64,000 bases of DNA from Bombus terrestris (Eukaryota; Arthropoda; Insecta; Hymenoptera; Apidae): contig NC_063282.1 of NCBI RefSeq assembly GCF_910591885.1, positions 1,118,001 to 1,182,000 of the forward strand, given 5' to 3'. Below the pieces are notes generated by a model that did no database searches, was not told the origin of the DNA, and worked only from the letters and a program-made list of their open reading frames with translations. Below, one piece after another: positions 26,365-38,542 of the stretch; position 1 is the first letter of the stretch; each line of letters starts with the position of its first letter. The position numbers and the translations under genes are program-made.

Positions 26365-27419
26365 ATGAAAATGTGTTCGACCTCGCCGAAAGGAAATTGC
26401 ATTCGTGAAGTGAATAGAATATTGGAAGCATCAAGTTTGGTTACTTGCGCGATATCAAGTAATTCGAGTTGTTGTGGTAAAGATGTTACGGAAGAGGAGG
26501 AAGTAAAAAGTATAATCCAAGAAGAGGATGATCTATTGCCTTCGAATTATCTTGATAAAAATATTTTTGGTTTGTTAATATCTGCATTGGAAGAAACACT
26601 TATCGAAGCATCTGAACAGAACGTTCTTTGGGTATTGTAGAATTCTTGATTCGATCTAACAATGATTTAAAGTTGAAATTTAAACGGTTCTTATGACTAC
26701 GCCTACAAGAAATCCATAAATTATCATAGGTCCAGAAATGTCGTTTTAATGGTCTCGATTATATCGCGGAATTTTTATGGAATCGGAATCCACGCCGTCC
26801 GAAAATATATACACCGCCTTTAAATGTATTTGATATACCGCTATTTAAAGAACATTTACGTTCACAGTAAGCGGAAGAAACTGACATTTATGTGGAAAAA
26901 TTGATAATTTTTTCATTAATTTTATCTGCAGTCCTAGACCTTATTATCCAAAATCGTGGTTATGGTCCGAGGATGAAGCGGCGTTGCACATACAAAAATA
27001 TGTTCGTGGTTGGCTTGTGAGAAAATGTGCGAATGTTCAAGAAATGAGGAAATTTTGGAAGGTTGATAATTAAAACAGGAAGGTGGTTCTTCCTATGTTG
27101 TTCTCCATTATTTATCCTAATATTATATTTACAATTATATTGATTATTCTATATATTATCTATAGGATATTGCGGTCAAAAGTCTCTTTGGCAAAAAGGA
27201 GATTTATTCTGTACAGTTTCAAAGACTTTTAGGTATGTTTTATTACGGATTTGTAGTGATAATGATATTAATTGATTTAATTTGCTTGTAGATAACAAAC
27301 AAGACGATAGAAAGCATGAAACAATCGACAAAGATTTTATTCGTTGTGAAAAATACCGGTCGTCGATTGCGCACACATATAATCCAATGCGAATATTAAA
27401 TGAAAAACGCACATTTTAA
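26365..27419 (+). CDS. IQCK: IQ domain-containing protein K-like
   Basis: Five exons: 26365-26631, 26730-26866, 26932-27061, 27166-27232 and 27292-27419, giving about 242 residues (human IQCK has 287). Three blocks match the family: SNYLDKNIFGLLISALEE; then CRFNGLDYIAEFLWNRNPRR across the first splice; then RPYYPKSWLWSEDEAALHIQ leading into one IQ-like helix (HIQKYVRGWLVRKC), expected to bind calmodulin or a related EF-hand protein. The cellular role of IQCK is poorly known; cilia or sperm links are suggested for relatives. The start is uncertain. The ATG at 26365 is the first in frame, but the open frame extends upstream and another ATG at 26340 opens a different frame, so an upstream exon may be missing. 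It lies tail to tail with the mS34 gene, only 90 bp apart. Confidence 0.75.
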
Positions 27420-27508
27420 ATCTAAGATCATATGGAGAAATTCCAATTAAAAAATACTTAATCTTTATTATTAAATTACAAGATAACAATGCACATATTG
27501 AATCATAT

Positions 27509-28166
27509 TCATGATGCATCCTTCTGCTTGGTATTGTTGTATAAACAAGGACTTACTGGGTTTCCTAATCCCACTTTTATATCAACCGTAGGAGTTTCAT
27601 CTTCTTCGGCAACTCTGTAACTTTTAATGCCTAAAGTACTATATACAATTTTTAGTTTTAAATCAGGAGTATCTTTTCCTTGCTTCTCTATTAATATCTT
27701 TTTCAAAAGAGGAGGAAAGTCAGTTGTTCGTGGCATGAGTCTTAGCTCCGGTACTTTAGTTTCATTTATATATTTTGCCTCTTGATCCTTGGGAATCAAC
27801 ACGTAATCTGGTTTATAGGTTGCTCCATCCATCTGTACTAGCGTAGGAGATTTTTGACCTCTGAAAACTTTTTCCACCAATACCATCACTTTCCGTGGGT
27901 CCTAAACGATGCAAGTCTATTTTCAATAATCTATCTATATCATTAGATTGACAAACATAATAATAAAAAAAATGTACATGTATATGTTTTGAAGTATCTG
28001 GTAGGGCAACAACTTTCATTATCCTCATGTAAGATGCTTCAGGATATTTTTGTTGAGCACTTCGTATTACGATTCTACCTACGCCATGGTTCTTCAAATT
28101 TCCTAATATCTCCCATAGTGGTTTGCCCTTAAAGGTATGTGTCCGACCAATATATTTTATCACCAT
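27509..28166 (-). CDS. mRpS34: Mitochondrial small ribosomal subunit protein mS34
   Basis: Component of the mitochondrial 28S ribosomal subunit. Two exons, 28166-27978 and 27901-27509, both bounded in phase 0, encode about 193 residues, near the insect family length. The N-terminus MVIKYIGRTHTFKGKPLWEI followed by LGNLKNHGVGRIVIR is the conserved mS34 opening. The second exon begins DPRKVMVLVEKVFRG and carries the PDYVLIPKD and FPPLLKKILI blocks. I chose the ATG at 28166 because it starts directly at the conserved MVIKYIGR; the frame is open further upstream but without conservation. The 3' end lies 90 bp from the convergent IQCK-like gene. Confidence 0.85.
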
Positions 28167-28854
28167 TGTTGTTTTGATTAATTTCTCCTTCACAGAGATG
28201 AGGTTAGGTTTCTGTCTCTGTGTTCCATCGGTCAATGTTACACCACGTAGCGGTAAGTTTAGGAATTATATTCAATTTTATACCGAAGTTGATGAAATCG
28301 ATACATGTAAAAAGATTTGTTTTCGCAATTTTTCTTGAATTTTTCAGTGCAGTACATATGTAATGAAAATAGTATTAATCTAAAAAATATAGTCTAAAAT
28401 TATTGTCACGAAACTTTTAATGTAATTTCAGTTTAATCGTCGAAGATGTAAATTTGCAATAACAAAGATTAAAGCGTTAAATATGATTACATAGTATTTA
28501 TTAGAGTTGCGTAACAAAGAAATTGCAAATAAAATGCAGTACTAAACGATCCGAATGTACTTCGAATCACGTTCAACGAAAAGAATGAATACTATTGTAT
28601 CTGACGCAAGATTATCGATCAATACAAAAGAATAATTAGAATTAATTTACTTAACAATCTACACATTCTTATAATACATTATAAATATTACATATTATAA
28701 AATCGTCGAGTCTCTGTGTTATAAACGATGAACAACGATGTTGTATTATTATTGGGATATAGAGCGTAAATGAAAATGAAATAAAACGAAAATCGAATTA
28801 AGCAATATAAATAATCATAGCGTCGAGGTAGCGAATGATTTCTATCGTGATGCA
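28167..28854. other. Gap between mRpS34 and the scarface-like gene
   Basis: About 690 AT-rich bases without a recognisable exon. It should contain the mRpS34 promoter and the 3' UTR of the serine protease homologue, both on the minus strand. Confidence 0.45.
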
Positions 28855-31800
28855 TTAATAACGATTGATAATTTGTTGAATCCAATCGAGATAATAGGAA
28901 ACCCGAGCATATACTCCAGGAACGCCAGGTTGTCCACAGCCAATTCCCCACGACACGATTCCTGCCAATTGCCAACGACCATTCCGTTCACAAACCATTG
29001 GTCCACCGCCATCACCTTTGCAAGCATCTTTTCCTTCTTCTCCACCAGCGCAAATAAATCCAGAATGCAAGTTGAAACTTGGACCTAATCTCGTTCGTCG
29101 CATTTGCTGTTCGCAGACCGGGTTGCTCACCACAGGTACGTCGACTTCTTTCAAGATATTTTGGTATTTTCCGAAATCGCCAAAAGCGTCTTTGCCCCAA
29201 CCGGTTGTCCAGCACCTGTTTCATGACGATATTTTAGCGAAAAGAAATCGTAGATATGCATTTTAGAAAGGGTGAAATTATAATACAGTGGCCGGTTATA
29301 AATAGAGATATTTCTGAATTTGTAAATTCAACTAATTGTACTAATTGTCGAAGGTTTTATATCTATCTTTCTTTATAGTATAAAATAAGATACGTTTCTT
29401 GTACTCCGAAGCACCACGAACGTAGAACAGATTTTAAATTTTTATCTCGAAATTATAGCTAGCGTTTGATTAAATAAACTCCCAAATATCCGCAATCTTG
29501 ATAATTACTAACCGAATGAAGTTGAATTTTTACTTATTTTATACGTAATTGATAAATTATCGCTAGCAAGTACCTACCTGCTTCTGGTGAAATCGTCGCG
29601 TTTGTCCGGCAAACAAGCAGGACTAATGTGTGGATTCTTCTGAAAATCTACATCGTGATCGATCCTTAGTATCGCGATGTCATTGTAAAGAGTACCAGCA
29701 TAGAATTCGGGATGTACATGGACATTGGCGACATCACGTTCTATGTAAGGATAGAATTCAACGTCGTGGTTTACGTCCCATTCTCCTAGTCGAACGCGAA
29801 GATCTCGTGCTGCATAGGTTTTTACGCAATGCGCTGCTGTGAGAATGTGTCGAGAAGAAACGAGAGTACCACCGCATACGTACACGCTTTCCGTTGGATC
29901 TTTTTTTAGTATTGCCACTTGCCAAGGATATTCGCCTATCGAAACGGATTAAATTCTATTATTGGTATCGCGCGACAAACGAAGGAACGTCGAGTCAAAC
30001 AGCATAAAAATCGGGAAATCAACAGAAACAAGAGTTAGCATGCTTTTTTCATGCCATTCTCGAATGCAAAGATAGAAAGAGCAACGAAATAGACGTTAGT
30101 TTCTCACCGAATTCAGAGTCACCATCAACGTAAGAGGGTGTCTTGATTCTTCCATTTATTCCCTGAGTATATCTGATTCCACATTGACCTGGTCGTGGCT
30201 TCCTCGACGGTTGTCTTTGTGAACAACAAACGTAGCCAGGGCCGCAAGCTCGAGGGGAACTGATGCTTAGATATTGTCTCTGTCGAGAAATCATGATTTT
30301 CGTTTGAAAATATCCGATCTCCGCCACGCCGATTGAGAGTCAACCCATTGGTATACTAATTTTTTCTCCATCAAAGTTACTATTTTTCAACGATCTTTCC
30401 TTAAGTCTACGGTACTCACTCAGGTTTTCATTCACTGTGAAATTCCGAACTTTAGAAAGAACGACGATTAACAATCAATGTGCATTGTGCGTGCAATTGT
30501 ACGTACAATACGCACAGTTCTTTCTCCATCGTTATTAGCATTCGACTGCAATCAGTACACGCCGATACTTACCTCCGTTATATCTTCTGGTAATTGGAAA
30601 TCGCGCGTTGATTCTACGTCACGCTTTCTTCTGTTCGGAAAGGAAACTTTCCCAGCGGTTCTTTCTTTCGGAACCGTTCGTCCATTCGCATCAACAGCGT
30701 CCGTTTTACCATTGCTACGCGCGTTACTACGATAATAGTCGTCGTAATCATAATCGTAATCGTCATCGCCGTCTCGATAGTAATCGGAATATTCGTGGCT
30801 ATAGTGAGGTTCATGGTGACCCGCGTAATGATGGGAAGGGTAGTGAGGTTTTACGTAATACGGTTTCTCGTGAAGCTCGATAGGCTTGGAAGGATAGTAA
30901 TGCGGCGCATAGTGGGGCCCGTAATTTTCGAACAGCGTTTGCTTCTTGTGAGAGAGCAGATGACCGAGTTTCTGCACGATATTTCGATTAGGCGTTACGT
31001 GAAAATTTACAAACGGTTTTACCACTTTCTCGCCGTACTCGTCTTTGGTGAATTGTACAGCTAGCAGAGGATTCACGGAAACCAGGCCTAAATTTATGCC
31101 TTGATCGGCGGAACCGTACCCTGCGTACGGATTTACCAGGACATTACCACCGTAAGGATTAATCGGGTACGGGCCACCGGTTTGCGGCAGACCGAAACTG
31201 ATCCCCCAGGTCGGCTTGAGGTTTAATTTCGAAGAGTCCAGATCGCTAGCATCGAGTCTCTGCAACCAGAGAGTCGAACAGTCATGCGAATAGAGACCGA
31301 GTTTCCGTATTTTCATATTTCTAATATTTTTGATAGTTGATTTCGTTCGAAATTGCGACGATAAAAACTCGGGATCTGTTCTATTCGAAACAAAACGACG
31401 ACGACAACATGTACGATTATAACGCGACTATTTCTATCACGCTGTTTTTCATAACTATAAATCCACCTTCAAATTTTGCAGGATAACGCTCGACAAGATC
31501 TGATTAGTATCCGAATCATTAACGCAGTTATAGACGCAACTAAGACTTATTAATTTAATAAAAACTGAAATTGTTTATAAATTTTAGGTGGTTTTTATAA
31601 CTATGAGTTGCAGCGTACTTACGATCTAGAAAAAATAACGAGATTCGAGAACACCCTTACCCCTTCTCCGCTCGATTTCTTTCTGCCTTCGATGCTTTCG
31701 TCACTAGCTGCCTCCCTCTTGTTCCTTACGTTCTCTTGCGCCTGCTTTGGTTGTTCTTCTTCAGCAGAAATTTGGAAAGCATTCGAATCGACTTCGCCAT

Positions 31801-33587
31801 TCTTCGCTATTCGCACGATCGCAGATGTTTCGTTTGCGTTCTTTTCTACCGTTGCTATTGCCTCAGCTTCGATATTCTTGTTCAAATTACGGGGATCAAT
31901 GGGTAGGAACAAGTCGTCCTTACGTCCTGCGTGCTCGCTCGGACATTGATCGTACGGGACACAAACGCAGTCTCCAGAATATCCCGTGGAGAAGTCGTTT
32001 CTAAAGTCATTACTGTTACTATTTCCATAATTGAAGCTGTTAGTTGATCCAGCAGCGATATAATCGTTAGACGAAGAATGAACGGCGTTAGAAGAAACGT
32101 AATTGGCCGCAGTGAAGTATTTGCCAGGCTTGTAGCCTTCTGCTTTGCCGTAGGTGAAGTCTCGCGTTGGTTTTTCATAGACAGGATACTTGTCCGCGTA
32201 GCTACTCCCCGACAAAGAACCGAATGCATTTGCATCGTTACTCGATCCTTTCACTTTGAATGCCTTTTTGTAGTCATCCAGATCTTGGAAATTACCACCA
32301 AGAACTCCAGAGTTAGGAATATCGTAAGTTGTTCCTATATTTCCATAACTGGACCCGTAACTGAGAGATGCGGCACTTTGGCTAATCGGATTCGCGCCAA
32401 ATGTTGGTCCACCGGCTATTGTTGCGCCAGCGGCGCCATCAGAGTGGTGGTAATGATGGTGGACGTGTTGTTGAACCGCGTCAGAACCGATAGATGGTCT
32501 CAAAGCTATTTGTTTCTTGTCGATGAACTGACTGTTGCTCTCGAAGTCGAAACCTTCGTTTAGAGATCCTGTTTCGTAGACCGGTTTCGAGGAGAATGAC
32601 GAGAGGCCGGGTTTCTTAAACGCAGGATAAGAACCAATTAGACTGGGCGAAGGTCCGAACGATGGGGGATGTGGAGCCCCGCCGACTCCGTAGATCACTT
32701 CCGGTGGCGGTCCAGAGGAAATGAAACTGGACGATGGTGGTGGTCCTGGTCTCGTTGCTGGACTGTATGGTCGTTTTACTGGAATGGCTGGTAGAGGTCT
32801 TCCGACGGGTTTGATGGTCACGGGTTGGGCGTAGATTATATCTTGAGGATATATTCCGCGATGAGGGGAATAATACGGGCGACGTCCCTCAACGTCTTCA
32901 CACTGCGAGATATTAGAATTTTATTTATCCATCCTATACTTTTTATCGAAGAGAACGTCTTATGAAAGAAAATAAATCGCAAGTGACTTTCTTTTCGCGA
33001 CTTTTGTATTTCTCTTTTTTTTTTTTTGCGTTCGAGTAACTAAAAGATATTGAATCGATCATACTACTTTGCACTCACGTTCATTAAGCCGAGAGAACAC
33101 AACTTGTCCCTGATGTACGTCCGAGCAATCGTCTCATTTCCCAATTGGAGGGCGTTCTTCACCTCTGGGTCTGCGTACAGTTGATCGAAACCTTCGATAT
33201 TGCGACCCTGTCGATTAGAGACAAGAATTTCATCGACCACCGATTCCACCTGTGATAGAAATAATTGGTTCGTTACTTGAAAAAATTAAGAAACTCTGAC
33301 TGTATTAACAAAATTTTAAATTAACAAAATTTCGCTGCAAGTAAGATTCGTTACGTTATGGTTTCAATTTTACTATTTACCGATCGCTGCTGGGTAGGTG
33401 GATCGATGATTTTTATATTTGCGTTTGCATCTAAGATAGCTCTTTTATCTTCGGTCTCTCCTGTGCCTTGATTTTTGGTCAATATCGCGTCTTCCGCTTG
33501 CCATGACCATTCAGGGTTGTTCACTGGTACTTGCGTTGCAAAAGTATGCATCGCCATGCCGAGTAACCAAACGAACCGCAGCATCAT
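28855..33587 (-). CDS. scaf: Scarface-like CLIP-domain serine protease homologue (catalytically inactive)
   Basis: Secreted S1-family pseudoprotease. Drosophila scarface acts in JNK-linked epithelial morphogenesis; transferring that role here is inference. Seven exons: 33587-33381, 33249-33079, 32902-31661, 31259-30573, 30279-30108, 29935-29578 and 29215-28855, all in phase, ~1065 residues. Residues 1-19 form a signal peptide (MMLRFVWLLGMAMHTFATQ). Residues 127-540 are Pro/Gly/Ser-rich and end near a CVCVPYDQC motif (~438). Exon 4 is Tyr/His/Pro-rich. Exon 5 has ACGPGYVCC and the start of the protease domain (DGDSEFGEYPWQVAIL). His (TAAHC, ~862) and Asp (NDIAIL, ~912) are present. The Ser site reads GDGGGP, with codon GGC at 29008-29010, so no proteolysis is expected. 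Two furin-like sites (RNKR near 520, RRKR near 750) lie between the CLIP-like cysteines. The gene name rests on recalled similarity. Confidence 0.87.
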
Positions 33588-33918
33588 TCTGAGGGAGGAA
33601 ATCGATGGAAAATCATTGTCGATTCACGTTCAAGCGCAATTGTAGAGAGTGTTTGAATTGAAGAATCGCTTCGTGTCCGAAGTGTACTTTGTCTATCCCT
33701 AATTTGTTTTAGTTTGTGAGAAGAATTGTTCTTTTTTATTATCACTTATTAATAATAAAACTATCATCAATACTGTAAGCTTTATTTTCTTAAGTCTGCC
33801 AAAAAAAATTGTTCTTCGATAATTACACACTTTTTGAGCTGATTGTATAAGAAAGATCCAATGCGCTAAAACTTGAGAGCAGTTTTGTTGCTCGTAACAC
33901 AAAGCACGAAAGGGTGAA

Positions 33919-33940
33919 TTTAATATCGATCGATATTAAA
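33919..33940. repeat. 22-bp perfect palindrome
   Basis: An exact 11+11 inverted repeat centred on ATCGATCGAT with TTTAAT and ATTAAA ends. It lies upstream of the scarface-like start codon, 14 bp from a good minus-strand donor (GTAAGT, 33954-33959) of a likely 5'-UTR exon, so it may be intronic. Confidence 0.8.
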
Positions 33941-34633
33941 GTCGTGTCTAGTCACTTACCTCGAGTTTCTAGGAAAAGTATTCGGGCTTGTTGTTCGTGA
34001 TAATTGGACGGCGATTCAAATAGAAGAAAGTGCGACGAAAAGAGCGAGATGCCGGTGAGTCGTACGAAAGACTCAAACAATAGTGACGGTCGACCGACAA
34101 ACCGACCAACGAAAGCGAGAGGATGTTGGGAGAAAGTCGCTAAACTGGTCTTTGCGCGATACTCTTATACATCTATATTAGCGTGTGTCTTTCAAGTGGG
34201 CGTTCTTTCGAAAATTTCGACCGCGGTGAAAGTTGTTACGTAATACTTGCTCGATGTAAACAATTTGCCTCTCGTCCATTGAATATCGAATAGAATATCG
34301 AAAAAATTGATCGACAAGTGGAGGGTATTGTTAAGTTGGATGAAGGTGCATCGAATTTTATAGAACTCACGTATAAGAGAAAATAAAAGAAATAGAGAAA
34401 GTCGCGGCTATAAAAATTTGAAGAAATAAGAAAAAAGGAGACCTGTTTAAGCTTCTTACCTTAAACGTTGTCGTGTTTGTTGCGATTTAAATAAAACTTA
34501 TTGTCACTAATGGAAGATCTTTATAACCGGTAGTCCGACAGGGAATGTCTGCGATGCGTCGAGTTTTGCTCTCTAACCAAACGCTTTCTCCATGAACGAG
34601 GTTACTCTGCGCGTTCACCGATGCCATTCGTAT

Positions 34634-34641
34634 CTTATATA
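34634..34641 (-). promoter_or_regulatory. TATA box, possibly of the scarface-like gene
   Basis: TATATAAG on the minus strand about 1 kb upstream of the scarface-like ATG. Minus-strand donors at about 34460 (GTAAGA) and 33959 (GTAAGT) would let 5'-UTR exons reach the coding acceptor at 33589-33590. The link to this gene is inferred. Confidence 0.4.
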
Positions 34642-34649
34642 GACGTCCC

Positions 34650-36435
34650 TTTCGGAGATGCTGAGACCCAAGTAAAAGAAGTTACGGTGGGGTATGCTTG
34701 TGACTCATAGCAGCCGGACATCCGTTTCGGATAGGTTCCTCGAATTATATTGTACTCTTGTAGCCGACGCTCGAACAAAATTCGCGCCACACGGTACGAC
34801 GGTAGTCATAGATCGTTCGTTCTCTTACTGTTTAATTTCCAAGTTATAATTACGTTCTAAATGGATGTTCTATTAAAGGAAATATCGATGAATAGAAATC
34901 GAAATCGGGTATTCTGTGATATTTCCTCCTTGTAATTTTTTTGATATTATACGAGCATGATCCTGTGGGAATGACGTCGATATATCTGGAATCTGCGTCG
35001 ATGAGAATTGAATCGATAATGAAGGAAAAGAATAACGATAGGATGCGTAGATGCAAATTTATCGATCGATTGGGGTCGAGACACGGATGACGCGAGGTAG
35101 GCAGCATAGTTGCGTACAAATGTACGCAAGCACATTGAGTAACTTGGGATTTTCGTTAATAGACTTGCGTAATGTTGACCACCGCGCCTTCTCCTTTAAA
35201 AACGAACCGACCTTAGAGTTAAGCGTGGTTCTATTCGGTTAATTATCGAGATATAGCGAACAATAATACTCTTTTCGATACTTGAAAAACGAACGAAACA
35301 GGTCGAGCTGTTTGATTTTAGTTAATCGTCGAAGGAAGACGATAAATGATTGCGATCACACTGTTACGACGTCGAAAGGTCCTACTATCAAATGGCAGAA
35401 TTTGATTCGAGTTTTAGTTTATAAACTGAACGCGTATTACGATTTGGCGAAAAAGCACGGAATACGTTGCGGTTATAAGAAAGTCGATGGTTTCTCTTCT
35501 ATTCCGCGACGATGGGAAAGCAAACGAACCATTGGTTCAGCTGCAGAGCGTTCCGTGTTTCGATGCTTCGACTTTTTAATACGTCTGCGATGCTAAAATT
35601 TGTCAAGCCCATAGTTACGTTCGTACGCCTCCACAACAACCATTTTCGTAGCAGGTTGTTCCATATCGCGCTTTCAATATCCGGGAGAAAGCGTTCCTTG
35701 CTTTACCCAAGTCCCGTCATCGATTTGATAAATGTCGATCGATGAAAAAGATTGCTCGTCGTTGTTTCGTTAGAATTTTCTTCGTTCCAACGATAGGTAA
35801 AGTCAAAGCCAGGTTTGTTTGCTAGCAACGGTGAAATGTCGAGTACGGATACGGCACTGTGCGGCTGTGTCGAGCTGTGTTCAATTACGCAATCCGGATT
35901 TTCCACCCTCTGTCGTAACCCTCTGGGTTTTACGCGTGCCGTCGACTGCAGTGAAATCGCCATTGAATTATGTTCTCTCCGAAAGTTTCTGGGAATACGA
36001 ACGGATCGAGGGAACGTTCCAATTATCGTAGCTTATTTACACCGAGAGCTATCGGTAATAAGCGAGTAAAGATTACGAATTATGGATTACGTATGACGGT
36101 CAGAGCGTATTGTCATTCCTTGTGCATCGTCTTCGTGTCGCGGTGGAATGAGTTTCTTTGGCGCAGTGAAAGCGGCTTCTATTTTCACTTTCGATTTCGA
36201 TTCACGTTTAAGGAAGCGAAGGAAGGGTACAGATACTCGGACAAAGTTTCGATTTTATGAACTGATGTGTATTTGAAACGAATTAACGTTACGTGATTCG
36301 AGCGAATTTATCGATGCACGATACATGGAGAGGAGATGACTGGTGAGAAGGGAAGCCGTTTTCTGCATGTTGGTACGTTAGGGGATGCGTTACCGCCTGA
36401 ATCCCAAAACGAACGATGATTCACGATTCACGACG
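34650..36435. other. Gene-free CpG-rich spacer
   Basis: Several overlapping open frames of 60-100 codons occur on both strands. None has a signal peptide, domain, repeat or convincing splice context. I see no gene here. Confidence 0.5.
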
Positions 36436-37065
36436 TCAGTAGATAATGCGATATCCGTGCTGTTCGATCGAGTAAGTGGAAGGTGCTGCTGCTAGTTCGA
36501 GCGGCGCCAGTGCTGGCAACGCGTAAGCGTACGCAGACACCTGGAAAGAAATCAAAGTTATCTTGAGTGTGCGAGAGATACTCGAAACGAACGGCTTATT
36601 AGCTGCTCGGTCGAACATGGAGTCTTACAGACCTGTAGAGGCGAGAGAATGGGGGCCGCAGCTACGGAGGTCGCTAGAGGTGCTACCAGATGCGATAGTT
36701 TCGTTGTCGAGGCTGGTGTTTTTATCTCGGTTATCGTAGTGAGAGCCTTTGCGGATGCGGGAGACCTTGCTGCAGCCAATGCCGAAGGTGACGAAGCTGG
36801 AGCCGGTGCTAGAGCCGGTGCTACAGCCGGTGCAGGGGTTGGTAGGGGGATAGATTCGGCGGAAGTTTCCTGTTTGGCCGTCGATGGAGATGTTGGAGCG
36901 GCGTTAGCCGCGGCGACCGCGACAGCTAGAATAATCTATAAACACGGGAGATGATTCTTTTCCGATAGACCAAGACAGTTACGATTCGGTTAGTTTTTTT
37001 TTTTTTTTTTTTAGAAAATATTAATATTACGAAGCTCGGAAAGCTTTACTCACGAATTTAAACAT
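36436..37065 (-). CDS. Small secreted Ala/Pro-rich cuticle-type protein
   Basis: Three exons, 37065-37054, 36935-36633 and 36540-36436, give about 139 residues. The first exon codes only MFKF; the second continues the signal peptide (IILAVAVAAANA) and starts the mature chain at APTSPS. The mature part is rich in Ala, Pro, Ser and Thr, with tandem APAVAPALAPAP-type repeats and no cysteine pattern. The last exon ends STYSIEQHGYRIIY. Composition and gene layout match structural cuticle proteins of the apidermin type, as in the neighbouring genes. The second donor is uncertain. GTCTGT gives the Tyr/Ala-rich end described; a GTAAGA donor 4 bases further on gives a different, Cys-containing end that is also open. 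A TATA-like box lies 80 bp upstream. Confidence 0.7.
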
Positions 37066-37142
37066 GACGAGTCCGAGCTTTCTGTGTACACGCTTCGAGA
37101 TGCTGCTTTATTTCTGGTCGAGGATCGACTCGAACCTCTCGT

Positions 37143-37150
37143 ACTTATAG
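37143..37150 (-). promoter_or_regulatory. TATA-like box of the 37-kb cuticle-type gene
   Basis: CTATAAGT on the minus strand about 80 bp upstream of the start codon at 37065, the spacing seen in the related genes of this cluster. Confidence 0.55.
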
Positions 37151-38391
37151 AGATCTTGGAGGTGCTGTAAAAAGGAAACCCGTCCCTGTCCCTACGCATC
37201 TTTGCATTCCGCTACGACTTTAGGGGCGGGACTTATTCTGTAACATGGCTTCACCTTGAACCTGCATGAAAAATCTTAGGGAACGTTCTTTTTCACTACT
37301 AGCTCGGTACACGGCGATTTGCCGGGAATAAGCAAAACTACCTTCTCGCATATTTTCGAACAGAATTTCAAAAATATATAAAAATGAAATCCGTCGAAAT
37401 CGAAATAGAGTCGTTGAAATGACGTAAAACATTTTGTTATGATACTTAATTTATGTATATAGATTAGCGCGTTAAAGTCGAACGGTGACGTGACTCGCGT
37501 ATCGTCTAATTTTGCACCAAAGAAATCTTCCACAAAGAGCGATGAAGGAAGAATAACATTGTCAAGGAATAATAGTCGGAACGCAAGCTCGGGGATAATG
37601 AATATCGTCATGTTTATATCACAGCGAGCACACCAGTTGTATATCGGATTGGTTGACACAAGCGGGCGAAAGCCCCTGTGATGTAATACGTGGTCGTCGA
37701 GATGCCATGAAAACTCTCTTCCACTATTATCCGTTTGATAATACAAATCGATGCATTGAATTTGTTGCTTCTATATCAGGTTTGTTAATTAAACAGCGTG
37801 TTTTTAACAAACAGGATAACAAGGTAACAAGATGTATCCTTTTAATCGTTTTATTGAAATTCTTGGAGAAGAAGGACAATACAAATATAAATTTTCACGT
37901 AAAACATTGTAACGATCGCCTTAGGCGAAGAAGGGATAAGGGCGTGCCTGCTTGGACGACAAAAATCGAGTTTGTGATTGTAACCGGTTCGCAGGTCGAT
38001 CTGGGTACTTTGCTCGTCCTTAAACTCGAGGCCAAGCAAATTTCCTACCGAGGAAATTTTTCTCATATCGACGACACTCGTTGTTCCTCCGATACTTTCC
38101 GTTTCTTTATTTGAATTCATTCTAATTCTTAACTTGCTCTAAAATCTTTATCAAATTGCAAAATAAATTTGTCGATTGCAACGATTTTTAAATCGAATGT
38201 TGAACTCGTAAAATAGATCGTGGAAAATGGATCGTGGTTAAACGCGACGAAAAGAACGGTTTCACGAAAGTTGCTGTATAAGACAGAGAAGAATACGAGC
38301 TACTAGTAGGAACTAGGAGACGAGTTATTCGACGAAACAGTGACAAAGGAAGGAAAGAGACACGAGCGTTTAAATTGAAAATTAGCAAAAA
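37151..38391. other. Spacer between two cuticle-type genes
   Basis: About 1.2 kb without a recognisable exon. The frames at 37276-37746 and 37653-38114 are on opposite strands and lack family motifs or signal peptides. Confidence 0.45.
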
Positions 38392-38397
38392 TTTATT
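38392..38397 (-). terminator. Polyadenylation signal of the 38.5-kb cuticle-type gene
   Basis: AATAAA on the minus strand about 145 bp after the stop codon. Confidence 0.65.
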
Positions 38398-38542
38398 GAC
38401 GATAATTAGCCGACAGCGTCGATCTTCGAGTCATGTCCGATGCCGGATGGAACGATCTCGTTATCGACGTGATCGGAGAGAGCACGGTCGACTAGAGCGG
38501 CTGGAGATGTGGACCCGTTGTTTGATCGTGGTATAGCGTGGT

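Noticed and set aside
30552..31316. 254-codon frame as a separate gene
   Set aside because: It is exon 4 of the scarface-like gene; both ends have splice sites in matching phase.
32078..32563. 161-codon plus-strand frame
   Set aside because: Antisense to the low-complexity exon 3 of the scarface-like gene; no features of its own.
35282..36260. Several 70-100-codon frames in the 35-36 kb spacer
   Set aside because: Overlapping frames on both strands without motif, leader or promoter.
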